Source: Microbacterium sp. SS28
GTDB taxonomy: Bacteria > Actinomycetota > Actinomycetes > Actinomycetales > Microbacteriaceae
Length of the DNA stretch: 64,000 nt
Direction of reading: 5' to 3'
Assembly: GCF_022761035.1 (NCBI RefSeq)
Contig: NZ_JAKWJP010000001.1
Location: 992,001-1,056,000, forward strand
Position 1 is the stretch's first letter, and each line of letters starts with the position of its first letter. The position numbers were made by a program, and so were the translations under genes. Shown here in pieces: positions 8,098 to 15,155 of this stretch. The notes beneath the pieces were generated by a model. The model saw only the letters and a program-made list of their open reading frames with translations. It ran no database searches and was not told where the DNA came from.

Positions 8098-9288
8098 ATG
8101 AGCTTCTTCGGCAATACGCGAGTTCGCCGGGTCCACCTGGACGTGGCGGGGGTGGAGCCGCGGGCCACCCGTCCGCCGTGGAGCCTGTGGGCGGACGGGT
8201 TCGGGATGCTGGCGATCAGAGCCATCCAGATCCTGCTGGTCGTCGCGCTCGCCGCTGGCGTCATCTTCGCGATCCAGTACCTGACCCTCGTCACGATCCC
8301 GCTCGCGATCGCGCTGATCCTGGCCTGCGCGTTCGAGCCGGTGATGGGCTGGCTGCGTCGCCATCGGGTCTCCGACCTCCTCGCCACGGTCCTCACCCTG
8401 CTCGCGATCGTGGTGGTGCTGGGCGGGCTCACCTGGCTGATCGTGTGGGCGGTCCGCAACCAGTGGGCAGCCCTGTACGAGCAGGCGGAGGAGGGCTTCC
8501 AGCATCTGCTCGCCTGGGTCCAGACGCTGCCGTTCGATGTGTTCACTCCCGAGCAGATCGAGGAGTGGACCGCGACGCTCACGGACTTCGTGACGAGCGC
8601 GCAATTCGGCTCGGGCGCGCTCGCGGGCGTCGGCGCCGTCGCCAACTTCGTCACGGGGTTCGTGCTGCTCGTGACGATCCTCTTCTTCTTCCTCAAGGAC
8701 GGACCGCAGATGTGGCAGTTCATGCTGCGCCCGTTCCACGGCTCGCATGAGCTCCGCGCGCGCCGCGTCGGCGACAAGACCGTCACGGTCCTCGGCTCCT
8801 ATGTGCGAGGAACAGCGACAGTCGCGCTTGTGGACGCCGTCGGCATCCTGATCGGCCTGCTCATCCTGCAGGTGCCGCTCGCGCTCCCGCTCGCCGTGCT
8901 CGTCTTCCTGCTCGCCTTCATCCCGATCGTCGGAGCCACGCTCGCGGGGATCCTCGCCGCGCTCGTCGCGCTCGTCGCCAACGGTTGGGTCAATGCGCTC
9001 CTGGTCGTGGGCGTCGTCGTGCTCGTCAATCAGCTCGAGGGCAACTTCCTCCAGCCGTTCCTGATGGGCCGCACGATGAAGCTGCACGCGTTCGTGATCC
9101 TCGTCGCACTCGCTGTCGGCACGGCGCTGGGCGGACTGATCGGCGCCGTGCTGGCGGTGCCGATCACGGCAGCGGCGTGGGGCATCGTGCAGGTGTGGGA
9201 CGGCACGGATCTTCCCGCGAAGTGGGCCCGACGCAAGACACGCGAGACCGTCTCGGCTTCGACGGCGACGGCCGTGGAAGTCGCCTGA
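8098..9288 (+). CDS. AI-2E family transporter (UPF0118 membrane protein)
   Basis: 396 residues. There are seven to eight hydrophobic helices: a pair near residues 40-80, one near 95-120, FVTGFVLLVTILFFFLKDGPQMW near 180-205, and a C-terminal cluster. The family signature VNQLEGNFLQPFLMGRTMKLH is intact near residue 307. Family members have been proposed to export autoinducer-2 or exchange ions, so the substrate here is unknown. TAGCGT at 8086-8091 sits six bases before the ATG, consistent with a leaderless transcript. Confidence 0.88.
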   Translation: MSFFGNTRVRRVHLDVAGVEPRATRPPWSLWADGFGMLAIRAIQILLVVALAAGVIFAIQYLTLVTIPLAIALILACAFEPVMGWLRRHRVSDLLATVLTLLAIVVVLGGLTWLIVWAVRNQWAALYEQAEEGFQHLLAWVQTLPFDVFTPEQIEEWTATLTDFVTSAQFGSGALAGVGAVANFVTGFVLLVTILFFFLKDGPQMWQFMLRPFHGSHELRARRVGDKTVTVLGSYVRGTATVALVDAVGILIGLLILQVPLALPLAVLVFLLAFIPIVGATLAGILAALVALVANGWVNALLVVGVVVLVNQLEGNFLQPFLMGRTMKLHAFVILVALAVGTALGGLIGAVLAVPITAAAWGIVQVWDGTDLPAKWARRKTRETVSASTATAVEVA

Positions 9289-9314
9289 CAGAGCGGCCCG
9301 ACTGTCTGGAGGGC

Positions 9315-9348
9315 TATGGTGGCGCCCGTGAAGACGGTTCGCCTGTGA
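9315..9348 (+). promoter_or_regulatory. Leaderless promoter and six-codon leader ORF upstream of the GNAT gene
   Basis: TATGGT at 9315-9320 is followed after seven bases by a GTG at 9328. That GTG opens a six-codon frame (MKTVRL) whose TGA at 9346-9348 overlaps the GTG of the acetyltransferase in a GTGA arrangement. A leaderless leader peptide whose termination allows reinitiation on the next gene is the simplest reading. No convincing -35 was found. Confidence 0.5.
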
Positions 9349-9806
9349 CAACGCCCGGCGCCATTCGAGCGGCGGGCCCTGCGGACGCGTCGGCGATCGC
9401 GGCACTCATTCGCGAGGCGAAAGCCGAGGCGATGCCGTGGCTCGCGGTTCCCCACTCACTGGACGAAGACGAGGGGTGGGTCGCTGGAGTGCTGCTGCGC
9501 GACCACGATGTGCGCGTCGCGGTCGGACCCCACGAGACGCTCCTTGCCGTGATCGCGCTGAGCCCCGGTTGGGTCGACCAGCTCTACGTGGCAACCTCCG
9601 AACAGGGACGGGGCATCGGATCGAGGATGCTGCGCCTCGCGCAGGACAGCAGCGACCAGCCTCTGCAGCTCTGGGCTTTCCAGCGCAACACCCGCGCCCG
9701 CAGTTTCTACGAAGGACGCGGTTTCGTCGAGGTTCGTCGCACAGACGGCGACAACGAAGAGCGCGAGCCCGATGTCCTGTATCGCTGGGAGCGCGAGCGC
9801 GGCTGA
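9345..9806 (+). CDS. GNAT-family N-acetyltransferase
   Basis: 153 residues from a GTG at 9345, the only suitable in-frame start near the domain boundary. The fold is complete: an N-terminal IRAAGPADASAIAALI helix, LYVATSEQGRGIGSRMLRLA carrying the acetyl-CoA pyrophosphate loop QGRGIGS at residues 87-93, then LWAFQRNTRARSFYEGRGF as the terminal strand-helix. The acceptor substrate cannot be predicted. There is no ribosome site; translation is probably coupled to the six-codon frame that ends on its start codon. Confidence 0.82.
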   Translation: MTTPGAIRAAGPADASAIAALIREAKAEAMPWLAVPHSLDEDEGWVAGVLLRDHDVRVAVGPHETLLAVIALSPGWVDQLYVATSEQGRGIGSRMLRLAQDSSDQPLQLWAFQRNTRARSFYEGRGFVEVRRTDGDNEEREPDVLYRWERERG

Positions 9807-9848
9807 GTACCTACATGCGGCCGGACCCGCACCGAACCTCCGCAGCCG

Positions 9849-10418
9849 TCACGCAGCTGCTTGCGTGGGGCGGTAGCGCATGGCAGTCGCCCCGGACCGG
9901 AACTCCTGCCGATCGACCAGCTCGAGGTGGATGCGCTCGCGCAGACCGGCGAGCAGCGTCGGCCCGTGCCCCGCAAGAACCGGCTGCACGACGAATGCAT
10001 ACTCGTCGATCAGGCCGAGGTCTGCCAACGCCAGCGGGAGCGTCACCCCGCCGACGAACAGGCCCTCGCCAGGCTCCTGCTTCAGCCGCTCAACCGCGAG
10101 CCCGACGTCGCCTCGCACGAGCTCCGCGTTCCAATCGACACTGGTCAGCGTGCTCGACACGACGTACTTCTTCGCCTTGTCGATGGCCTCGGCGAACGGG
10201 ATCTGCCACTCAACCATCCAGTCGGGCCACCTGCCCGAGCCCGGTCGCCGCCAGGCGGACTGCATCATCTCGTAGGTCACCCGGCCGAACAGCAGAGCGT
10301 CCGCGCGGCCCATCTCATCAGTCCAGTAGCGCATCGACTCCTCGTCGGGCGGAAGCCCCGCCTCGTGATGGCAGCAGCCGTCGAGCGTGACGTTGATCGA
10401 GTATCGGAGTGGTCTCAT
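9849..10418 (-). CDS. RibD C-terminal/dihydrofolate-reductase-like protein
   Basis: 189 residues. It begins MRPLRYSINVTLDG, has the NADPH-binding core YWTDEMGRADALLFGRVTYEMMQ, then KKYVVSSTL, and ends with the GEGLFVGGVTLPLALADLGLIDEY block that is typical of the RibD C-terminal family. Members are NAD(P)H-dependent reductases related to pyrimidine reductase and DHFR; most stand-alone copies have no assigned substrate. A GAG-rich ribosome site precedes the ATG. It lies apart from any riboflavin genes. Confidence 0.8.
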   Translation of the reverse strand: MRPLRYSINVTLDGCCHHEAGLPPDEESMRYWTDEMGRADALLFGRVTYEMMQSAWRRPGSGRWPDWMVEWQIPFAEAIDKAKKYVVSSTLTSVDWNAELVRGDVGLAVERLKQEPGEGLFVGGVTLPLALADLGLIDEYAFVVQPVLAGHGPTLLAGLRERIHLELVDRQEFRSGATAMRYRPTQAAA

Positions 10419-10488
10419 CTCGCTGCTCTCCCTCGGCGGGCGTGCCGCGGCGCTCCTGTTCCCTGGTCTTCCGGGCGGCGTGCGGCAG

Positions 10489-10872
10489 TCAGTTGTTGAG
10501 CTCGTCGACCTCGGCGATCAGCTCGAAGCGGTCGAGCAAGGTGTCGCCCGCCGCGGCGATGGTGCCGAACGCCCACGTGGTGATCACCGCCGTGATGATC
10601 GCGAACGCCACGATCGCCGGCCACGCGTAGCGGCGTCTGACGGTGAGGACGAGCGCGGCGATGGCGCTGATGATCGCAACCGTCTGACCCGCGACCGTCG
10701 CGAAAGCCATCCGAAGTGCACTGTCGACCGTGAGGGGGCCGTAACTGTTGAACGCGATGCTCAGAGCCATAGGAATCAGGACGACTCCGACCAGCAGGAC
10801 CGTGCCGCGACTGATCCGTCGACGCTGCCGCCTGGCGGGGGGAATCAGTTCCACGGAGGGCTGCGCTGTCAT
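10489..10872 (-). CDS. Small three-helix membrane protein
   Basis: 127 residues with a basic N-terminus (ARRQRRRIS) and three predicted helices: GTVLLVGVVLIPMALSIAF, TVAGQTVAIISAIAALVL and AWPAIVAFAIITAVITTWA. No family was recognised. TAAGGT (plus-strand 10879-10884) lies six bases before the ATG, implying a leaderless transcript, and two tandem 24-base repeats lie directly upstream of that promoter element. Confidence 0.6.
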   Translation of the reverse strand: MTAQPSVELIPPARRQRRRISRGTVLLVGVVLIPMALSIAFNSYGPLTVDSALRMAFATVAGQTVAIISAIAALVLTVRRRYAWPAIVAFAIITAVITTWAFGTIAAAGDTLLDRFELIAEVDELNN

Positions 10873-10885
10873 GGTGCGACCTTAT

Positions 10886-10935
10886 CCGGGAGAAGTCGCC
10901 GGAGTCACGACCCGGGAGAAGTCGCCTGAGTCACG
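10886..10935. repeat. Two tandem 24-base repeats upstream of the small membrane protein
   Basis: Bases 10886-10909 and 10912-10935 are identical at 23 of 24 positions with a 26-base period. On the coding strand of the downstream gene each copy contains a TGACTC-like element; in the nearer copy this is about 17 bases from the TAAGGT -10. They may be duplicated activator or -35 sites. Confidence 0.6.
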
Positions 10936-10996
10936 CCCCCACCGGACCGCCGGAGCACCCCGATCGCCCCGGATGCCAACGTCCATGCGAGAACCG

Positions 10997-11617
10997 TCAG
11001 CGACGAAGGACGGCTCGCACGGGTGAGCCGTCGGCGTCGTGAATGCGGAGCGGATACGCGACCAGCTCGTACTCGCCCGCCTCGATCTCGGCGAGGTCCA
11101 GTCCCTCGAGCACGATGACGCCCGAGGCGAGAAGAGTCTTGTGGGCGGGGTACTCGTCGTCGCCGAAGCGGTCCACCGAGAGGTAGTCGATGCCGACGAT
11201 GTTCGCGCCGCGCGCGACCAGCTCTCGCGCAGCGCCGACGCCGACATACGGATGCTGCGGATGGAAGACCCTCGTGTCCCACGTCGACGCGGTCGTCTTG
11301 AAGAGAACCGCCAAGCCCGCCAGATCGGCATCGGGTACGTGGGTCGGCGTCACCACCAAGGCGTCGCCGACGTCGACGACGAGGGCGGAGGCTGCGAAGC
11401 GCTCGAGGGGAAGCTGATCCAGCGTCGCCCCGTCGTCGAAGAAGTGCCTCGGCGCATCCACATGGGTCAAGAAGTGGGTCGTCCAGTTCTCCAGACTGGT
11501 GATGCGACACGGATCCGCCTCGCCGACATCGCAGATCGTCCAGCTCTCGAGGGGGTCGTCGCCCTGACCGAGGGCCTCAGTGGGGGTGATCAACCGCGAG
11601 ACATCGAACGTCAGCAT
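10997..11617 (-). CDS. Cyclase family protein (kynurenine-formamidase-like)
   Basis: 206 residues from the ATG at 11615-11617. It belongs to the metal-dependent hydrolase family that includes KynB and isatin hydrolase. The metal-binding segment is present as WTTHFLTHVDAPRHFFDDG (residues ~52-70), followed by ALVVDVG, FKTTASTWD, VGVGAARELVARGANIVGIDYLSVD and the closing VIVLEGLDL. Without pathway neighbours the amide or ester substrate is unknown. Its start overlaps the stop of a 58-residue upstream frame (ATGCTGA), so it is the second gene of a coupled pair. Confidence 0.8.
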   Translation of the reverse strand: MLTFDVSRLITPTEALGQGDDPLESWTICDVGEADPCRITSLENWTTHFLTHVDAPRHFFDDGATLDQLPLERFAASALVVDVGDALVVTPTHVPDADLAGLAVLFKTTASTWDTRVFHPQHPYVGVGAARELVARGANIVGIDYLSVDRFGDDEYPAHKTLLASGVIVLEGLDLAEIEAGEYELVAYPLRIHDADGSPVRAVLRR

Positions 11618-11787
11618 GACTCGGCCAGCTTCGTTCCGACGCGAGCGCGCGGCCTCTCGAGCGCGCACGCTGCGTCGAATCCGGACTTGAAGTCGATCTC
11701 CGCGTTCTCGAGTTCCTGGCCGGTCACGTGCAGCAGATGCAGGCTCTCCGCGTACAGTCGCCACGCCGCTTCCCGCTCTTCCGTCAA
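11611..11787 (-). CDS. Small 58-residue protein coupled to the cyclase gene
   Basis: This frame runs from a TTG at 11785-11787 (GGGGGAG just upstream) to a TGA at 11611-11613, overlapping the cyclase start by seven bases. The encoded protein is compact and not low-complexity: LTEEREAAWRLYAESLHLLH, an amphipathic helix, then TGQELENAEIDFKSGFDAACA, and a basic tail. Codon choice is strongly GC3-rich, as in real genes here. The function is not recognised; a partner or regulator of the cyclase is a guess. The TTG start is the least certain part. Confidence 0.55.
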   Translation of the reverse strand: MTEEREAAWRLYAESLHLLHVTGQELENAEIDFKSGFDAACALERPRARVGTKLAESC

Positions 11788-11852
11788 CTTCTCCCCCGCC
11801 CCGCTGCCGCCTGGTCCGGCGACTTCAGAATCTCAGATCCAGACCATCGATG

Positions 11853-11864
11853 CAAATCGATTTG
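11853..11864. promoter_or_regulatory. Perfect palindrome CAAATCGATTTG between divergent genes
   Basis: A 12-bp perfect palindrome lies 65 bases upstream of the small protein/cyclase pair and about 128 bases from the divergent membrane-protein gene. It is AT-rich in an otherwise GC-rich region, which suggests an operator for an unidentified regulator. Confidence 0.4.
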
Positions 11865-11991
11865 TATCCCCTTTTTCTCGCGGTGACCGTAGTTGCCCGC
11901 GCGGGGTTCGACGTCCCGTCGGGTCAGCACCGCTTACGCGCGGTACGTTCGACGGTGAAGGGGACAGCAGGCTTCGTCAGGAGGCGATGCG

Positions 11992-12918
11992 ATGTCGAGG
12001 ACGCTCGCCTCAGAGCAGACCCCGGCGCCTGCGGGTGGGCACGCTGGTCGTTCGCGCCGGAAGATCGCGAAACGCGTCGGGCTTTCCGCGCTCGTGCTCG
12101 CGGTCGGCTTCATGATCGCTGCCTTGGTGATGTTGGCGTGGATGGTCAACGAGGAGCATTTCGACCGCCCCAGCCAGGAGTTCGAGGCGCTCGAGGCGCT
12201 GGTCGAGAATCTGCCCGGAGTGGACAGCGTCGAGAAGGAGCGTTGGGTCGAAGCTCCGACGTTCTCGGATCCGACGTCGTGGATGTCCGTCAGGGTGGAC
12301 GAGGCGGGGCTTCCGCGGCTGATCGCAGCGGTGTGCGCGAGTGACTACCCCGACGCCGTCCTCTGGTCGATCCGGGTGCAGACGCCCGCGGGAGCCGAGC
12401 TGTCGCTGCACGCGGCTCCGGCCGCGAGCGGCAGCGAGGGGCGCGCTGCGGCGTGCCCTGACTTCGGGTTCGATGCCGTGGGTCTCGTCGACGAACTCGA
12501 CCGTGTCGCCCCCGGCCTCGCGATTCAGCCGGCGATCTGGGAAGACGACCGGTTCGCGCTCGTCGGGATCGAGGAGGAGGGACCCACCGGGTTCACCCAC
12601 CTCTTGCCACTCGTCGAGCACACCGATGATCTGCTCCTCGCAGCCGGTCGCGATGCGAGTGAGGTCGTCGAGATCAACACGGCGAATCTCGGCGTCGTCA
12701 TCCATCCGGGTGAGCGTGCCGACTATCTTGCGGTGCTCACCGAACTCGCCGAGGAGCACTCAGTTAGCAGCTACTGGGCCGACAGTGGCACACCGATCGA
12801 CGGAATCGAGAAGGTGCAGATCGCGGCCCCGAACGAGCAGCACGCGGCGATCGAGAAGATCATCCGGTCATCGAGGCTGCACATCGCCGGCCTCCCGGTG
12901 CACTTCATAGAGCAGTGA
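11992..12918 (+). CDS. Membrane-anchored hypothetical protein
   Basis: 308 residues from the ATG at 11992, with AGGAGGCG upstream. One transmembrane helix lies near residues 30-52 (LSALVLAVGFMIAALVMLAW) after a basic segment, so about 255 residues are probably outside the cell. The exported part is acidic, alpha/beta in pattern and has two Cys. FEALEALVENLPGVDSVEKERW resembles segments of similar one-pass actinobacterial proteins, but no named domain was recognised. Confidence 0.65.
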   Translation: MSRTLASEQTPAPAGGHAGRSRRKIAKRVGLSALVLAVGFMIAALVMLAWMVNEEHFDRPSQEFEALEALVENLPGVDSVEKERWVEAPTFSDPTSWMSVRVDEAGLPRLIAAVCASDYPDAVLWSIRVQTPAGAELSLHAAPAASGSEGRAAACPDFGFDAVGLVDELDRVAPGLAIQPAIWEDDRFALVGIEEEGPTGFTHLLPLVEHTDDLLLAAGRDASEVVEINTANLGVVIHPGERADYLAVLTELAEEHSVSSYWADSGTPIDGIEKVQIAAPNEQHAAIEKIIRSSRLHIAGLPVHFIEQ

Positions 12919-13049
12919 CTCGCGAGTCGAGTCGGCTCCGTATCCACGAGGTCGGATGACGAGCCCCGCGGCGTCGCTGTCGAAGATCACCGCGACTGTC
13001 TCGAGCAGTCACCCAGGCGTGGACGCCGAGGCGAAGCTGACGGGCCGGC

Positions 13050-14879
13050 TCAGTCTGCGGGCTTGACCACCACTCCCGCGCCACCGCCGCGACGCACGGG
13101 CTCGGCGACGGCCGTCATGAGTCCGTCGTCACTCACCTCGATGGCTGCCACCGCGCCGATCTCGGCCGTCGAGGAGAAGACGTGCCCGAACGCCTGCAGC
13201 GGCGGCCCGTAGGCCGCGATGAAGGCGGGCTCGGCCGCGACGGCCGTGGTGTTCCGCTGCGAGGCGCGCGGCGCCGCGACGGCCTCCGGCAGCGTCATCC
13301 CGAGGTCGATGCGGTTGATCAGCACCTGGGTCACCGTCGTGATGATCATCGAGCCGCCGGGAGAGCCGACCACGTAGCGGACATCGCCGCCGTCGAGCAC
13401 GATCGTGGGTGACATCGACGAGCGCGGGCGCTTGCCGGGGCCGGGCAGGTTGGGATCCTCCCACAGGTCGGTCGCGGGCACGAAGTTGAAGTCCGTGAGC
13501 TCGTTGTTCAGCAGGAAGCCGCGACCGGGCACCGTCATTCCGGATCCACCGGTCGACTCGATCGTGAGCGTGTACGCGACAGCATTGCCCCACCGGTCGA
13601 CCACCGAGAGGTGAGTCGTCGAGAGGTTCTCGGCGTCAGGCGCGTCTGCGACGACGAGAGCATCGCAGCCGGCCGCGTTGAGAGGTGCGGGTGCGACCGG
13701 CTTCGTCGATGCGGTGTTCGGATCGATCAGGCAGGCCCGCGCGTCGGCGAACTCCTGGCTGAGGAGGATCTCGGTCGGCACGTCCACGGACGCCGGGTCG
13801 CCGACATAGCGGCCGCGGTCGGCGAACGCATGGGCCGTCGCCTCGAGGTAAAGGTGCAGGCTCTGCGCCATGCTGTCGGCCGAGAGGTCGAAGTTCTCGA
13901 GGATGTTGAGCGACTCCCCGACCGTCGTGCCACCCGACGACGACGGCGCCATGCCGTAGATGTCGAGGCCGCGGTAGTCGATGTGCGTCGGCGCCTGCTC
14001 GATCACGGCGTAGTCCGCGATGTCGGCGGCCGTCAGAAGGCCCGGGACGGCGGGCAGGACGTGGTCCGGCGTCGTGACGGGAGACATGACGACAGCCTCG
14101 ATCTCATCGGCGATGGGACCCTCGTAGAACACGTCGGTGCCACGCAGCGAGATGTCTCGCAGCGTCCGTGCCAGGTCGGGGTTCTTGAACGTCGATCCGA
14201 CGACCGGCAGCTCGCCGTTCGGAAGGAACAGTTCCGCGGTGTCGGGGAACTGCCGGAACCGCGCCTCGTTCCCGGCAGTCTGCTGCCGGAACGTCTCATC
14301 GACCTTGAAGCCGCGGGTCGCGAGCAGGATCGCGGGCTTGAGCGCATCCCGCAGCGACGTCGTGCCGAACCTGTCGAGCGCGGCCTCCCACGTGGCGAGG
14401 GTGCCCGGCGCGCCGACCGACAGCCCAGACGAGACGGCGTCGGCGAAAGGATACGGCTTCCCTGTGGCCGGGTCGATGAAAGAGGTCGCGGTCATCTCGG
14501 CGGGCGCCGTCTCGCGTCCGTCGATGGTCGTCACCTCACCCGTCGCGGCGTCGAAGTACACGAAGTACCCGCCGCCGCCGATTCCGGCGCTGTAGGGCTC
14601 GGTGACGCCGAGCGCTGCGGCGGTCGCGACAGCGGCATCGGCGGCGTTCCCGCCCTTGCGAAGCACCTCGAGGCCGACGGCGCTCGCTTCGGCGTCGACG
14701 GATGCCACGGCACCGCCGTATCCCGTCGACGTCGACGGCTTCGGCGGCGCTGGGCGCCCCGTCTGCACGGCCGTCTCGACTCCGAATGCGGGAGATCCGG
14801 CCGCGAGTGCCGCGACGAGTGCGCCGACAAAGGCGAGCGTGGCGCTCGTGCGTGCGGTACGGAACCTGAAGCTGACCAT
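13050..14879 (-). CDS. ggt: Gamma-glutamyltranspeptidase, secreted
   Basis: 609 residues from the ATG at 14877-14879, giving a Sec signal peptide (TSATLAFVGALVAALAAGSPAFG). The large-subunit domain carries GGNAADAAVA and YSAGIGGGGYFVY near residues 80-110. The autoprocessing site is intact: TTHLSVVDRWGNAVAYT, with Thr421 the expected nucleophile at the start of the small subunit. The oxyanion and substrate loop follows as GKRPRSSMSPTIV and VGSPGGS. The enzyme hydrolyses or transfers gamma-glutamyl groups of glutathione and gamma-glutamyl peptides outside the membrane. It is monocistronic. Confidence 0.93.
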   Translation of the reverse strand: MVSFRFRTARTSATLAFVGALVAALAAGSPAFGVETAVQTGRPAPPKPSTSTGYGGAVASVDAEASAVGLEVLRKGGNAADAAVATAAALGVTEPYSAGIGGGGYFVYFDAATGEVTTIDGRETAPAEMTATSFIDPATGKPYPFADAVSSGLSVGAPGTLATWEAALDRFGTTSLRDALKPAILLATRGFKVDETFRQQTAGNEARFRQFPDTAELFLPNGELPVVGSTFKNPDLARTLRDISLRGTDVFYEGPIADEIEAVVMSPVTTPDHVLPAVPGLLTAADIADYAVIEQAPTHIDYRGLDIYGMAPSSSGGTTVGESLNILENFDLSADSMAQSLHLYLEATAHAFADRGRYVGDPASVDVPTEILLSQEFADARACLIDPNTASTKPVAPAPLNAAGCDALVVADAPDAENLSTTHLSVVDRWGNAVAYTLTIESTGGSGMTVPGRGFLLNNELTDFNFVPATDLWEDPNLPGPGKRPRSSMSPTIVLDGGDVRYVVGSPGGSMIITTVTQVLINRIDLGMTLPEAVAAPRASQRNTTAVAAEPAFIAAYGPPLQAFGHVFSSTAEIGAVAAIEVSDDGLMTAVAEPVRRGGGAGVVVKPAD

Positions 14880-15155
14880 GACATACCCCCGAGCCGGGCT
14901 GCGAGGGCGGACCCCTTCACGGTAGCCCGAGTCACTGACGGCGGCAACGGCCCCAACCGCTGCTCCCACGATGTGCGACATGTCAGCGACCGCCGGCCCC
15001 GGCCACGGGAGCGCCCCACGCGTCCGAGATGTCGTGATCGAGGGCGAGCCCGAGTCGGTGGGGCTTGCGGAGTGAACGCACCGCGTGCCTAGATAAAGGG
15101 CATCGGATGCTGTGGCATCGTGGCGTCCCCTTTCTCCGGAGTCGGAGGATCGTTG

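Noticed and set aside
13611..15092. 493-residue plus-strand frame
   Set aside because: Runs antisense through ggt, which has intact catalytic motifs; no start signal or family resemblance.
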